A DNA stretch of 64,000 nt from Arthrobacter sp. ERGS1:01 (GCF_001281315.1 NZ_CP012479.1:1736001-1800000); one strand, 5' to 3'; counted from the first letter of the stretch, positions 8,419 through 18,060 are shown. The notes: generated from the sequence alone by a model not told the origin. Program-made: numbers and translations.

Positions 8419-8500
8419 GCGCGGAGGGGGACTTGAACCCCCACCCCGTTTCCAGGACTAGCACCTCAAGCTAGCGCGTCTGCCATTCCGCCACCCGCGC
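8419..8500 (-). tRNA. tRNA-Leu (anticodon GAG)
   Basis: On the minus strand the acceptor arms are GCGCGGG and TCCGCGC. The D arm reads TGGCGGAATGGCAGACGCG, and the anticodon stem CTAGC/GCTAG encloses the loop TTGAGGT with anticodon GAG. There is a class II variable arm and a T arm GGGGGTTCAAGTCCCCC. Length is 82 bases; CCA is not encoded. It would read CUC and CUU leucine codons. Confidence 0.95.
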
Positions 8501-8695
8501 AGGTGTCATCAGGAGCTCGATTCCAACCTCTCAGTCGTATCGTTTGCCCCCGAAGCAGCGATGAATACGATAGCACAGGTTTTGGGTGAAAGAACAATCG
8601 AGTGGTTCATGACCCCATTCGACCCCCTCAAAGGGCCCCCAACACCCAGGATGTAGGCTGAAACAAACACTTGAAAAGCCCTAAGGAGCCCCCTC

Positions 8696-10000
8696 GTGAA
8701 CACCGTTCGGCCCGACGAAGAAGTAGTTGGCATCTGCCAGGACCTGATCCGTTTCGACACCAGCAACTTCGGCACGAATGAGGGCCCCGGTGAGCGCGCC
8801 ATCGCCGAGCACGTCGCAGCCCTCATCTCCGACACCGGCTTGACACCGGAACTCTATGAATCCGCGCCGGGCCGCGCCAACGTGGTGACCCGCGTTGAGG
8901 GCAGCGACCCATCCCTGCCGGCCCTGGTGGTGCACGGCCACCTCGACGTGGTTCCGGCGCTGGCCCACGAATGGAGCGTTGACCCGTTCGGCGGCCTGGA
9001 GAAGGACGGGTTGATCTGGGGCCGCGGGGCCGTGGACATGAAGGACATGGACGCCATGACCCTCTCCGTCATGCGTTCCATGGGTCGGGAGAACCGCAAA
9101 CCAAAGCGTGATCTGATCTTCGCCTTCTTTGCCGACGAGGAAGCCGGCGGCAGCTACGGGGCCCGCTGGTCGGTAGACAACCGCCCCGATCTCTTCGACG
9201 GCGCCACCGAGGCCATCTCCGAGGTGGGCGGATTCTCCGCCGAAATTGGCGGCAAGCGCGCGTACCTGCTCCAGACCGCCGAGAAGGGCCTGTCCTGGCT
9301 GCGCCTGACGGCCCACGGCCGCGCCGGGCACGGCTCACAGATCAACACCGACAACGCCGTCACCCGGCTGGCCCGCGCCGTCACCAGGATCGGTGACCAC
9401 GAGTGGCCCATCGAGTACACGCCCACCACCCGGCAGTTCCTGGAGGGCGTCTCGGAACTGACCGGCGTCGAATTCGACGAAGGCAACCCGCAGATCCTGC
9501 TGGACCAGCTGGGGACGGTGGCCCGGTTCGTGGGCGCTACCTTGCAAAACACGGCGAACCCCACGTTCCTGCAGTCCGGCTACAAGGCCAACGTGATTCC
9601 CGCCACTGCCGAGGCCATGGTCGATGTACGCACGCTGCCGGGCCGCCATGAGGAAGTCCTGGAACTGGTGCGTGAACTGGCCGGGGACGGGATCGAGATC
9701 TCCACCATCCACAACGATGTCTCGCTGGAAACCCCGTTCGCGGGGAACCTGGTGGACGCCATGATCGATTCCCTCCACGTCGAGGACCCCGGCGCCACCG
9801 TCTTGCCCTACACGCTCTCCGGCGGCACGGACAACAAGTCGCTGAGCCGGCTCGGGATTACCGGCTACGGCTTTGCCCCCCTCCAGTTGCCGGCCGACCT
9901 TGATTTCACGGGCATGTTCCACGGCGTTGACGAGCGTGTGCCGGTGGAGTCGTTGAAGTTTGGCGCCCGCGTCCTGGACCGCCTGCTCAGCAACTACTAG
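8696..10000 (+). CDS. M20/M28-type metallopeptidase or deacylase
   Basis: A protein of 434 residues of the M20 di-zinc family. HGHLDVVPA gives the first ligand and Asp. WGRGAVDMKD holds the bridging Asp, and DEEAGG the catalytic Glu pair. A lid domain occupies the middle and a late H (MFHGVDERVP) the end. Relatives include carboxypeptidases, dipeptidases and N-acyl-amino-acid deacylases, and the substrate cannot be fixed by eye. GTG start at 8696 with AAGGAG 8 bases upstream. It is followed after 11 bases by an acyl-CoA dehydrogenase gene, probably in one operon. Confidence 0.88.
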   Translation: MNTVRPDEEVVGICQDLIRFDTSNFGTNEGPGERAIAEHVAALISDTGLTPELYESAPGRANVVTRVEGSDPSLPALVVHGHLDVVPALAHEWSVDPFGGLEKDGLIWGRGAVDMKDMDAMTLSVMRSMGRENRKPKRDLIFAFFADEEAGGSYGARWSVDNRPDLFDGATEAISEVGGFSAEIGGKRAYLLQTAEKGLSWLRLTAHGRAGHGSQINTDNAVTRLARAVTRIGDHEWPIEYTPTTRQFLEGVSELTGVEFDEGNPQILLDQLGTVARFVGATLQNTANPTFLQSGYKANVIPATAEAMVDVRTLPGRHEEVLELVRELAGDGIEISTIHNDVSLETPFAGNLVDAMIDSLHVEDPGATVLPYTLSGGTDNKSLSRLGITGYGFAPLQLPADLDFTGMFHGVDERVPVESLKFGARVLDRLLSNY

Positions 10001-10011
10001 GGAGACCCCGC

Positions 10012-11163
10012 ATGGACCTGCACGAACTGCTGCCCGACGCCCTCCTGGAACGGTTCCGCGAGCGGGCCGCCGGCTACGACGAACGCAACGAGTTCTTCCA
10101 CGAGGACCTGGCCGAACTCAAGGCCCAGGGCTACCTGCGGATGTTTGCCGCCACCGACGACGGCGGTCTCGGCTTTGGGCTGCGGGAGGTCGCCGCCGCG
10201 CAGCGCAGGTTGGCCACGGCGGCCCCCGCCACCGCGTTGGCGATCAATATGCACCTGGTCTGGACCGGCGTCGCGCACGTGTTGTCCCGGCGCGGCGACG
10301 ACTCCCTGCACTATGTCCTCACGGAAGCCGTGAACGGCGAGGTGTTCGCGTTTGGCAACTCCGAGGCCGGCAACGATTCGGTGTTGTTCGACTCCAACAC
10401 CGTGGCGGCGCCGTTGGGGGATGGCTCCTATGCGTTCACGGGCACCAAGATCTTCACCTCGCTGTCACCGGCCTGGACACGCCTGGGCATCTTTGGCAAG
10501 GACACCACGGGGGAGGAGCCGGCGCTGGTGCACGCCTTCATCACCCGGGACACCCCGGGCTACTCCATCAAGGACGACTGGAACACCCTGGGCATGCGCG
10601 CCAGCCAGTCCAACACAACGGTCCTTGACGGTGCCGTGGCCCCGGCCGGGCGGGTGTTCAGGAAACTTCCCGTGGGCCCCAACAGCGACCCCCTGATCTT
10701 TGCCATCTTCGCCTGCTTTGAAACCCTGCTGGCCGCCGTCTACACGGGCCTGGGGGAGCGGGCGCTGCAGATCGGCGTCGCCACGGTGCACAAGCGCACC
10801 TCCAAGAAGACAGGCAAGCCCTACTCGCAGGACCCGGACATCCGCTGGCGCATTGCCGACGCCGCCCTGGCCATGGACGGGCTGTACCCGCAGCTGGACG
10901 CCGTCGCCCGCGATGTCGACGAGCTCGCCGACCATGGCGCCCAATGGTTCCCCCAGTTGGTGGGGCTGAAGGTCCGCGCCACCGAGACGGCGCGCACGGT
11001 GGTTGACCTGATCATCCGGGTCAGCGGCGGCGGCAGCTACTTCGCCGGCAGCGAGTTGGGCCGGCTGTACCGGGACGTGCTGGCCGGCATGTTCCACCCC
11101 TCGGACGACGAATCCGCGCACGGCACCATCGCCAACGCCTGGCTGGGCCCCGTGGAGGACTAA
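10012..11163 (+). CDS. Acyl-CoA dehydrogenase family protein
   Basis: A protein of 383 residues. It shows the N-terminal helical domain (FHEDLAELKAQGYLRMF), the middle beta domain (FTGTKIFTSLSPAW, DDWNTLGMRASQSNTT) and the C-terminal helical bundle with VSGGGSYFAGSELGRLYRDV. The usual catalytic Glu is not obvious, so it may belong to a divergent branch such as flavin-dependent monooxygenase or desulphurisation-type relatives. GGGAG precedes the ATG. It is translationally close to the M20 gene, which suggests a joint catabolic role. Confidence 0.82.
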   Translation: MDLHELLPDALLERFRERAAGYDERNEFFHEDLAELKAQGYLRMFAATDDGGLGFGLREVAAAQRRLATAAPATALAINMHLVWTGVAHVLSRRGDDSLHYVLTEAVNGEVFAFGNSEAGNDSVLFDSNTVAAPLGDGSYAFTGTKIFTSLSPAWTRLGIFGKDTTGEEPALVHAFITRDTPGYSIKDDWNTLGMRASQSNTTVLDGAVAPAGRVFRKLPVGPNSDPLIFAIFACFETLLAAVYTGLGERALQIGVATVHKRTSKKTGKPYSQDPDIRWRIADAALAMDGLYPQLDAVARDVDELADHGAQWFPQLVGLKVRATETARTVVDLIIRVSGGGSYFAGSELGRLYRDVLAGMFHPSDDESAHGTIANAWLGPVED

Positions 11164-11199
11164 TCCCATGGGGGAAAAGACCGTGTGCCGGGCGTCTTC

Positions 11200-11439
11200 C
11201 TAGAAGACGTCCAGCGTCCGTTCCACCCGCAAAACGCGACGCCGCATCCAGTACTGGCGCCCGCCACCCATATAGAGGCGGCTGCGCTCCAATTCCCATT
11301 TCCCGTACTCCGCGTGCTCGCGCAAACGCTGGTAGGCGACCGGCACCGATTCGTCGGGCCGGACGGTCAAAATGAGATATTCGTACTGCCGTCCGGGGGC
11401 TCCCGAACCTTGGCGCACGGCGTGCAGGGTTTCCTTCAT
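11200..11439 (-). CDS. DUF5703-like small conserved protein
   Basis: A basic protein of about 79 residues (start at 11439 assumed). It contains YEYLILTVRPDESVPVAYQRLREH, read in two blocks, and a C-terminal RRRVLRVERTLD. This pattern of an N-terminal beta strand, a helix with REHAEYGKWELERSRLY and an arginine tail occurs in actinobacterial DUF5703 proteins of unknown function. Starts at 11520 or 11532 cannot be excluded because no clear ribosome site is seen. A short hairpin, CGTCTTC-CTA-GAAGACG (11193-11209), covers its stop codon and may end transcripts from both sides. Confidence 0.6.
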   Translation of the reverse strand: MKETLHAVRQGSGAPGRQYEYLILTVRPDESVPVAYQRLREHAEYGKWELERSRLYMGGGRQYWMRRRVLRVERTLDVF

Positions 11440-11550
11440 GTCCGTCCATTCTGCCGCTGGTGGGCTGAACTTGCTCCCACCATTAAAGCTACCCTCACGG
11501 GCCGTGGAAAGGTCTTTCATGTTGGCTGACACACTGGTACCGTCAAAGTC

Positions 11551-11811
11551 ATGAGCATTGATCCCCGCGCGGCACTAACTGCCCTGACGACAGCCCTTGA
11601 AGAACACCTTGTGGCTGCCTCGGCACGACGCGGCGAAGAAGACCCGATTGTCGAAGCAACCTTCCTGGGCATCATCGACGCCTTCGAGGTGTACGAGGAA
11701 GCCCTGTTCGACGCCTTTGACGAGGTGACGCCGCTGGTCATTTACGGCGAGGAAGATGCCGACGCCGAGGAGCAGGACGTCGACGACGACCTGGAACCGA
11801 TCGACGACTAG
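11551..11811 (+). CDS. Small acidic conserved protein
   Basis: A very acidic protein of 86 residues whose tail is a run of Asp and Glu (EEDADAEEQDVDDDLEPIDD). A helical middle reads EATFLGIIDAFEVYEEALFDAFDE. Such proteins are conserved in Micrococcaceae and often labelled hypothetical; I do not know the function. TACCGT lies 7 bases before the ATG and no ribosome site is seen, so a leaderless message is likely. Confidence 0.7.
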   Translation: MSIDPRAALTALTTALEEHLVAASARRGEEDPIVEATFLGIIDAFEVYEEALFDAFDEVTPLVIYGEEDADAEEQDVDDDLEPIDD

Positions 11812-11817
11812 CTGCAA

Positions 11818-11856
11818 TCCCTATTGGGAGTCCCTACTGGGCATCCCTGCCGGGGG
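11818..11856. repeat. Three tandem 13 bp repeats between converging genes
   Basis: TCCCTATTGGGAG, TCCCTACTGGGCA and TCCCTGCCGGGGG follow each other without gap, just after the acidic protein gene and just before the end of the converging aldo/keto reductase gene. Each unit can fold on itself (CCC/GGG). It may act as a weak terminator or be a slippage product. Confidence 0.75.
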
Positions 11857-11858
11857 CC

Positions 11859-12788
11859 TCAGCAGGAGACTTCGTCCAGCACCGTTCCGATTTGTTCGGG
11901 CAACGGCTCCAGGGATGACGCGAGGATTTCCTTCAACTGTTCGCTGGTTCGCGGCCCCACCACGGCGCCGGCCACCAAATGCTGGTCGAGGACCCAGGCC
12001 AGAGCCACATCCAACGGTGTACGCCCCAGCCCCTGGGCGGCCGTCATGAGCGCCTCGGTGATCCGGCTGGGTCGGCCCGACAAATACGGTTCCACATAGG
12101 AGCCCATGGTTTCGCTGGCTCCACGGGAGTCGGTGGGAATCTGTCCCCGGTATTTTCCCGTGAGCACTCCGCGCCCCAGGGGTGCCCAGCACATGACCCC
12201 GGTGCCCACGTGTTCGGCCGCCGGCAGGATTTCGCGTTCGGCGCCCCGGGCAAGCAGGGAATACTCCACCTGGTTCGCCACAAGGGCCGTGTCGGACAAG
12301 GTTGCGGCGCGTGCCAGCTGCCAGCCGCTGTAGTTGGACACCCCTGCGTAGCGCACCCGCCCCGTGGATACGGCAAGGTCCAGGGCGCTAAGGGTTTCCT
12401 CCAGCGGCACGTTCTCGTCCCAAATATGGGCCAGCCACAAATCCAGGTGGTCCGTGCCCAGCCGGGCCAGGGAGGCGTCAAGGCTTGCCAGCATGGCGCG
12501 GCGGGACGTGTCGACCATCCGTTTGCCATTGCGGTGGCTGACGCCGGCCTTGGATACCAGGACCACGTCGCTGCGCGGCACCACATCCCCCAAAAGTTCA
12601 CCCAGGATTGCCTCGCTGCGCCCCTCGACATAGCTCACGGCCGTATCAAGGGTGGTGCCGCCGGCGTCGACAAAGCTGCGCAATAGGTCCTTGGCAGTGT
12701 CCGCGTCGGTTTCCTTGCCCCAGGTCATGGTGCCCAGGCCCAGTGCGGAAACCCGTAGTCCGCTGGTGCCCACGAATCGTTGTTCCAT
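11859..12788 (-). CDS. Aldo/keto reductase
   Basis: A protein of 309 residues of the AKR superfamily related to the YghZ/Tas group. It starts [20 protein letters not shown]. It has [13 protein letters not shown] with Asp and Tyr at the catalytic places, VLVSKAGV with the Lys, LAHIWDE in place of the usual His motif, and [12 protein letters not shown] at the NADPH site. The frame stays open far upstream over the uppP gene, but the ATG at 12788 fits the family start. Substrate unknown. It is divergent from uppP. Confidence 0.88.
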   Translation of the reverse strand: MEQRFVGTSGLRVSALGLGTMTWGKETDADTAKDLLRSFVDAGGTTLDTAVSYVEGRSEAILGELLGDVVPRSDVVLVSKAGVSHRNGKRMVDTSRRAMLASLDASLARLGTDHLDLWLAHIWDENVPLEETLSALDLAVSTGRVRYAGVSNYSGWQLARAATLSDTALVANQVEYSLLARGAEREILPAAEHVGTGVMCWAPLGRGVLTGKYRGQIPTDSRGASETMGSYVEPYLSGRPSRITEALMTAAQGLGRTPLDVALAWVLDQHLVAGAVVGPRTSEQLKEILASSLEPLPEQIGTVLDEVSC

Positions 12789-12885
12789 GCACGCAAGCTT
12801 ACGGGGAATCCGGGGGCCGTTTTTGCGACGCGCGGTCCGGCGCGGCCGCACCCCGGGGCGCCGCGCATGCTCTAGGCTAAGTGCC

Positions 12886-13722
12886 GTGAACTGGTTTGAA
12901 GCGGCCTTCCTGGGCCTCATCCAAGGCTTGACGGAATTCCTCCCCATTTCCTCCAGCGCCCATCTATTTATTGTCGGGAAGTTCCTGCCAACGGGCGCCG
13001 ACCCCGGCGCGGCCTTCACGGCCGTGAGCCAGCTTGGCACGGAGGCGGCCGTCGTCGTCTTCTTTTGGCGCGACATCGTGCGCATCATCAAGGCCTGGTT
13101 CGGTTCCCTGCGCGGCAAGGTGCCGCGCAGCGACCCCGACGCCCGGATGGGCTGGCTGGTCATCGTCGGCACCATCCCGATCGCCGTGCTCGGCGTGGTC
13201 TTCCAGAACCAAATCGAATCGACCCTGCGCAACCTGTGGATAGTGGCGACGACCTTGATTGTCTTTGGCCTGATCCTGGCCTTCGCCGACGCCGTGGCCC
13301 GGCAGGAACGCGAAATCAAGGACCTCACCGTCAGGGACGGCATCATCTACGGTTTCGCCCAGGCGCTGGCGCTCATTCCGGGCGTTTCACGCTCCGGCGG
13401 CACCATCACGGCCGGCCTGCTCATGGGGTACACCCGCGAATCGGCCGCCCGGTATTCATTCCTGCTGGCCATCCCCGCAGTCTTCTCCAGCGGCCTGTAC
13501 GAGCTGTACAAGGTCTTCGCCAAGCACGAAGGCGCCCAGGGCCCGTTCGGCATCGGCCAGATCGCCCTGGCAACGGTCATCGCCTTCGTTGTGGGATATC
13601 TCATCATCGGCTGGTTCCTGAAGTTCATCTCCACCAAGAGCTTCCGTCCCTTTGTTTGGTACAGGATCGCCCTGGGCCTGGTGCTGTTCATCCTGCTCGG
13701 CCTCGGCGTCATCACCGCGTAA
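12886..13722 (+). CDS. uppP: Undecaprenyl-diphosphate phosphatase
   Basis: Integral membrane enzyme of 278 residues that removes one phosphate from undecaprenyl diphosphate, recycling the lipid carrier for peptidoglycan and other wall polymers; it also lowers bacitracin sensitivity. Both family motifs are clear: [14 protein letters not shown] near residues 15-28 (Glu and Ser of the active site) and [17 protein letters not shown] near 165-181 with the catalytic Arg. About eight membrane helices are seen. The GTG start follows TAGGCT by 7 bases without a ribosome site, so leaderless. Linkage to mshC is also seen in mycobacteria. Confidence 0.96.
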   Translation: MNWFEAAFLGLIQGLTEFLPISSSAHLFIVGKFLPTGADPGAAFTAVSQLGTEAAVVVFFWRDIVRIIKAWFGSLRGKVPRSDPDARMGWLVIVGTIPIAVLGVVFQNQIESTLRNLWIVATTLIVFGLILAFADAVARQEREIKDLTVRDGIIYGFAQALALIPGVSRSGGTITAGLLMGYTRESAARYSFLLAIPAVFSSGLYELYKVFAKHEGAQGPFGIGQIALATVIAFVVGYLIIGWFLKFISTKSFRPFVWYRIALGLVLFILLGLGVITA

Positions 13723-13808
13723 CACCTACGTCAAGCGCGTTACCGCGAAACGTCCTCCCCAGGCTCGCTTCGCTCGCTTGTGGCCCCTCGGACGTTACGC
13801 TTAGCTCT

Positions 13809-15095
13809 GTGAAAACTTGGAAGTCCCGCCCCGTCCCCGAGCTGCCCGGCGAAATGCCCGCGCTTTTCCTGCATGAAACCACGGCAAACCGTGTCACGGC
13901 CCTTCCCGCCGGTGACACGGCCAGCCTGTACGTCTGCGGGATCACCCCCTACGACGCCACGCACATGGGCCACGCCGCCACCTACGTGGCGTTCGACCTG
14001 CTGAACCGTACCTGGCGCGACGCCGGGCGCACCGTCAGTTATGTGCAGAATGTGACGGACGTGGACGACCCCCTCCTGGAGCGTGCAACCCGCGACGGCG
14101 TCGACTGGCGTGAGCTGGCCGCCGAGCAGACGGCGCTCTTCCACGAGGATATGGAAGCGCTGAACGTGCTGGCACCCGACAACTACATCGGGGCCGTGGA
14201 GGCCATCGAGTGGATCGTGCCCCAGATCGAGGCCCTCGTGGCGGCGGGCGTCGCCTACACGGTCCCCGGCAGCGAGGGCGGTCCCGACGGCGACGTCTAC
14301 TTCTCGGTGGACGCCGCCTCGGCGAGCAGCCAGGACGGCATCGACGGGCCCTGGTGGCTCGGCCAGGTCTCCGGCCTGAGCCCGGAGGAAATGCTGCCCA
14401 TCTTTGCCGAACGTGGCGGCGACCCGCAGCGGTCCGGCAAGCGGAACCCGCTCGACGCCCTGCTGTGGCGCGTGGCCCGCGACGGCGAACCCCACTGGGA
14501 CGGCGCGTCGCTGGGGGAGGGGCGCCCCGGCTGGCACATCGAATGTACGGTCATTGCCCAGCGTTTCCTGCCCGAGCCCTTCACCGTCCAAGGCGGCGGC
14601 TCCGACTTGATCTTCCCGCACCACGAGATGGGCGCCGGCCACGCCTTCGCCCTCAGCCACGTGCCCATGGCCCAGCACTACGCCCACACGGGCATGGTGG
14701 GCCTCGACGGCGAAAAGATGAGCAAGTCCCTGGGCAACCTGGTGCTGGTGTCCAAGCTGCGCGCCGAAGGAGTCGACCCCTCGGCCATCCGCCTGGCCAT
14801 CCTGGCCAACCACTACCGTTCCGACTGGTTCTGGACCGACGCCCTGCTGGAAAACGCCCAGGCACAGCTGGCCGCCTGGCGGGCCGCCCTGCCCCAGACG
14901 CCGGAAGGCTCCGCCCCCGAACTGATGGCCGAGCTCCGTGCGGCCCTGGCCGCAGACCTCGACGCCCCCCGCGCCCTGGCCGCCGTCGACGCCTGGGCCG
15001 CAACCGCGGCAGCGGCACCCGCAGCCGACGGTTGTGAACGCGACGCCGCCCTGGTCTCCGACGCCATCGAGGCACTGCTGGGCGTAGCACTTTAG
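13809..15095 (+). CDS. mshC: L-cysteine:glucosaminyl-inositol ligase (mycothiol synthesis)
   Basis: A protein of 428 residues related to cysteinyl-tRNA synthetase but lacking the anticodon domain. It joins cysteine to GlcN-inositol with ATP in the third step of mycothiol synthesis in the cytosol. [19 protein letters not shown] (residues 41-59) holds the zinc Cys and the HIGH-like motif. EKMSKSLG near residue 301 is the KMSKS loop. [10 protein letters not shown] and HHEMG complete the zinc and adenylate sites. The GTG at 13809 follows TACGCT by 7 bases, giving a leaderless message. The upstream frame is open through uppP but is not part of the gene. A strong hairpin follows. Confidence 0.96.
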   Translation: MKTWKSRPVPELPGEMPALFLHETTANRVTALPAGDTASLYVCGITPYDATHMGHAATYVAFDLLNRTWRDAGRTVSYVQNVTDVDDPLLERATRDGVDWRELAAEQTALFHEDMEALNVLAPDNYIGAVEAIEWIVPQIEALVAAGVAYTVPGSEGGPDGDVYFSVDAASASSQDGIDGPWWLGQVSGLSPEEMLPIFAERGGDPQRSGKRNPLDALLWRVARDGEPHWDGASLGEGRPGWHIECTVIAQRFLPEPFTVQGGGSDLIFPHHEMGAGHAFALSHVPMAQHYAHTGMVGLDGEKMSKSLGNLVLVSKLRAEGVDPSAIRLAILANHYRSDWFWTDALLENAQAQLAAWRAALPQTPEGSAPELMAELRAALAADLDAPRALAAVDAWAATAAAAPAADGCERDAALVSDAIEALLGVAL

Positions 15096-15118
15096 GAGAG
15101 AGGCCCCTGGCAACAAGC

Positions 15119-15146
15119 GTGCCCCGGCGGAAACCCGCCGGGGCAC
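15119..15146. terminator. Hairpin between converging mshC and PAC2 genes
   Basis: GTGCCCCGGCGG (15119-15130), loop AAAC, CCGCCGGGGCAC (15135-15146): a perfect 12-bp stem 23 bases after mshC and 21 bases after the end of the opposite gene. No T run follows, as is common for actinobacterial terminators. Confidence 0.75.
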
Positions 15147-15167
15147 AGCCATGCCCGCAGGATGTTC

Positions 15168-16058
15168 CTAGGGCTGGTCCTTGCCGCGGCGGCGCAGATA
15201 GCGCTCAAATTCCTTGGCGATGGACTCCCCGGTGGCTTCGGGGAGGTCTTCGGTGTCCTTCGCCTCCTCCAGCTGGCGCACATAGGCGGCAATCTCCGGG
15301 TCCCCGGCGGCAAGGTCGTTGACGCCGCGCTCCCACGCCTGGGCGTCATCGAGCAGTTCGGCGGTGGGCAACGCCACCTGCAGGAAGTCCTCCACCTTGT
15401 TCAGCAACGCCAGCTCGGCCTTGGGGGACGGGGCCTGAGCCACATAGTGCGGCACCGCCGCCCACAGGGAAATGGTGGGCAGCCCCGCCAGCAGGGCAAG
15501 TTCGTTCAGTACGCCCACGATCCCGATGGGGCCCTCGTACTCCGAGGCTTCCAACTCAAACCGTTCGCGCAACTCGGCGTCGTCACAGGTCGCGGTGACG
15601 GGGATGGGCCGCGAATGGGGCACGTCGGCAAGCAGTGCACCCACTAGCAGCACATAGTTCACATTGAGGGCTGCGGCCTTGGCCAGCAATTCAGCCGTGT
15701 AGGCGCGCCAGCGGTAGGACGGTTCAATGCCGTGCACAAAGATGACGTCGATGGCGGTGCCGGGGATCGTGGCCTTGGCAATCTTCGTCACGGGCCATTT
15801 GATCTTCCGGGTGCCGGCGGCCGTCTGGTGGACCTCCGGCCGGGTGAACTGGAAATCGTAGTACTCGTCCGGCTCAATCACGGCGACCCGTTTGGCACCC
15901 CATAAATGGTGCAGGTACTTCAGCGCATCACTGGCGGCCTCACCGGCGTCGTTCCAGCCCTCAAAGGCGGCCATCAGCACGGTGACGCGCTCGTCTCCGG
16001 CCGCCGGCTCCAGCAGGCGGCGAAATTCTTGTGCCGGCACCTCATTGTCACTGCTCAC
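15168..16058 (-). CDS. PAC2 family protein (proteasome assembly chaperone 2-like)
   Basis: A protein of 296 residues of the PAC2 (PF09754) type. It shows VTVLMAAFEGWNDAGEAASDAL at the start in two short blocks, EYYDFQFTRPEV in the first third, IFVHGIEPSYRWR in the middle, and a helical acidic tail (EAKDTEDLPEATGESIA). The eukaryotic namesake helps assemble 20S alpha rings; the actinobacterial role has not been settled. Its place 3 kb from the proteasome operon is suggestive. The GTG start lies 6 bases after TAGGCT, so leaderless. It converges with mshC. Confidence 0.88.
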   Translation of the reverse strand: MSSDNEVPAQEFRRLLEPAAGDERVTVLMAAFEGWNDAGEAASDALKYLHHLWGAKRVAVIEPDEYYDFQFTRPEVHQTAAGTRKIKWPVTKIAKATIPGTAIDVIFVHGIEPSYRWRAYTAELLAKAAALNVNYVLLVGALLADVPHSRPIPVTATCDDAELRERFELEASEYEGPIGIVGVLNELALLAGLPTISLWAAVPHYVAQAPSPKAELALLNKVEDFLQVALPTAELLDDAQAWERGVNDLAAGDPEIAAYVRQLEEAKDTEDLPEATGESIAKEFERYLRRRGKDQP

Positions 16059-16156
16059 GGCACCAGCCTACGACGCGGACGGATTTGTGCCACCGCAAAT
16101 CACCCAAGACTTTGGCGGAAAAAAATACCCGACGGTAACCCACGTAGACTGATTGC

Positions 16157-16906
16157 ATGCATTTACCGACGGGCTCCGCCCAGCCAACAATTTCCGTTGC
16201 CTCCGCCGATGCGTCACCTGCCCTCAAGGCCGCCTTGTGGGACATGGACGGCACCCTTGTGGACACCGAACCGTACTGGATCGCAGCGGAAATTGAGTTG
16301 GTGCGCGCCCACGGCGGGCACTGGGATGCGGAAATGGCCAAGACCCTGGTGGGTAACGCGCTGGAAACCTCGGCCAAGGTCCTCCAGGACGCCGGCGTGA
16401 AGCTTGAGGTGCGCGAGATCGTGGACCACCTCTCCACCAAGGTCATCGAAGGTATCCGGGCCGCCCTGCCGTGGCGGCCCGGCGCCCGGGAACTGCTGGC
16501 CGAACTGCACGGCCGCGGCGTGCGCTGCGTGCTTGTCACCATGAGCGAGCGCCCGCTGGCCCAGGAAGTGGTCAACGCGCTGCCCGCGCAGTACATGGAA
16601 TTCCTTGTCACGGGCGATTCGGTGGTCAACGGCAAACCCCACCCGGAACCGTACCTGAATGCCATTGAGCTCCTGCGCGCGGCCGATCCCGAGCTGACCG
16701 CCGCCCACTGCGTGGCACTCGAGGACTCGGCCCCCGGGGTTGCCTCCGCCATGGCCGCCGGCGTGGCCACGATCGCCATCCCGCATGTGGTGGCGCTGGC
16801 GGATGACCCGGCCCGCACCACGTGGGACACCCTTGCCGGCAAGACGTACGACGACGTCGCAGCCGTTGTCGCCGGCCGCGCAGCTTCCGTGGGGGCACGG
16901 ACATGA
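16157..16906 (+). CDS. HAD superfamily phosphatase (phosphoglycolate phosphatase/phosphomutase-like)
   Basis: A protein of 249 residues with all HAD motifs. Motif I DMDGTLVDTE (nucleophile Asp29, acid/base Asp31), motif II VTMSER, motif III Lys in GKPHPEPY, motif IV ALEDSAPG. A helical C1 cap lies between motifs I and II. It should dephosphorylate or isomerise a small sugar phosphate. TAGACT lies 6 bases before the ATG without a ribosome site. The stop overlaps the next start as ATGA, so the site-2 protease is translationally coupled. Confidence 0.9.
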   Translation: MHLPTGSAQPTISVASADASPALKAALWDMDGTLVDTEPYWIAAEIELVRAHGGHWDAEMAKTLVGNALETSAKVLQDAGVKLEVREIVDHLSTKVIEGIRAALPWRPGARELLAELHGRGVRCVLVTMSERPLAQEVVNALPAQYMEFLVTGDSVVNGKPHPEPYLNAIELLRAADPELTAAHCVALEDSAPGVASAMAAGVATIAIPHVVALADDPARTTWDTLAGKTYDDVAAVVAGRAASVGART

Positions 16907-18060
16907 GCGGCACCGCCCCGCAGGCCCGGACCCGGCGCGAAGGGTTCGTCCTGGGCTCGGTGCGCGGCACTCCGATCATCCTCGCCAACTCGTGGTTCCT
17001 GATTGCCGCCATCACGGTGCTGATCTTTGGTCCGCAGCTCCAGTCGAGTTACTCCGGCCTGGGCGCCGGCGCCTACCTGGTGGCCTTCGCCTACGCCCTG
17101 CTGCTGCTGTTCTCGGTCTTCATCCACGAGCTGGCCCATGCGTTGACGGCGAAGATGTACGGCTGGACCACCCACAAGATCGTGTTGAACCTGTGGGGCG
17201 GCCACACCGAGTTCGACTTCACCAAGGCAACCCCCGGCCGCGCCCTGGTGGTGGCCTTTGCCGGCCCGCTGGCCAACTTCGTGCTGGCCGGCCTCGGCTA
17301 CCTGGTGCTTCTGGCCCTGCCCGACGGGCCGTCCATGACCCTGGTCGCGGCCATGGGCTATTTGCTGACCCAGATTTTCATCTGGGCCAACCTGCTGATC
17401 GGCGTGTTCAACGTGCTGCCGGGTTCACCGCTCGACGGCGGGCGTCTCGTGGAGTCCATCGTGTGGAAGGCCACCGGCAGCCAGGAAAAGGGCACCGTCG
17501 CCGCAGGCTGGGCCGGCCGGGTCATCGTGGTCCTGATCGTGATTGGCGCACTCGTGGTGCCCTACCTGCAGGGCAATCAGCCCAGCCTGAGCACCACCTT
17601 CATCTTCATCCTGCTGGCCGGCTTCCTGTGGATGGGCGCCTCGGCTTCCATCCGGGGCGCCGGGATCCGCCTGCGCCTGCCGGGGATCTCGGCCGCCTCG
17701 CTGGCCGCACCGGCCGTCAGCGCCTCCGTCGAGTGCAGCGTGGCCCAACTGTGGTCCCTGCGCGCCCGCTACCCGTCCGAGGCCATTGTGCTGTGCGCCC
17801 CCGACGGCCGTCCCACCGCGGTGGTCGACGAACACGCCCTGGCCAACGTTCCGCCCCACGCCGCCGCCCACACCCCGGCCAACGCCGTCGCCCGCACCCT
17901 TTCCGCCGGCGCGTACGTACCGGACACGGCGTCCGGGCCCGACTTCGTGGAGTACCTTTCCAAGCTGCCCGACACCGAGTATGTGGTGGTTGATCCGCAA
18001 GGACGCGTCACCGGCCTGCTCAGCCAGGCCAAGGTTGTTGCGGCCATCACCGGAAAATAA
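16903..18060 (+). CDS. Site-2 protease family zinc metalloprotease (rhomboid-independent, M50)
   Basis: A membrane protein of 385 residues. HELAH near residues 75-79 is the zinc HExxH motif inside a helix. NVLPGSPLDGGRLVES near residue 170-185 is the second M50 motif with the ligand Asp. Six hydrophobic helices surround them. The C-terminal 120 residues are soluble and resemble a degraded CBS pair (EAIVLCAPDGRPTAVVDE, EYVVVDPQGRVTGLLS). Such enzymes cut membrane-anchored regulators. It is coupled to the HAD gene and precedes trmI. Confidence 0.88.
   Translation: MSGTAPQARTRREGFVLGSVRGTPIILANSWFLIAAITVLIFGPQLQSSYSGLGAGAYLVAFAYALLLLFSVFIHELAHALTAKMYGWTTHKIVLNLWGGHTEFDFTKATPGRALVVAFAGPLANFVLAGLGYLVLLALPDGPSMTLVAAMGYLLTQIFIWANLLIGVFNVLPGSPLDGGRLVESIVWKATGSQEKGTVAAGWAGRVIVVLIVIGALVVPYLQGNQPSLSTTFIFILLAGFLWMGASASIRGAGIRLRLPGISAASLAAPAVSASVECSVAQLWSLRARYPSEAIVLCAPDGRPTAVVDEHALANVPPHAAAHTPANAVARTLSAGAYVPDTASGPDFVEYLSKLPDTEYVVVDPQGRVTGLLSQAKVVAAITGK

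Noticed and set aside
12789..13346. N-terminal extension of the aldo/keto reductase across uppP
   Set aside because: No family similarity; the antisense strand of a high-GC gene often stays open. The start at 12788 fits the AKR family.
13065..13808. Long N-terminal extension of MshC in the open frame over uppP
   Set aside because: The extension is an arginine/histidine-rich shadow of uppP; MshC starts at GTG 13809 by family length and -10 spacing.
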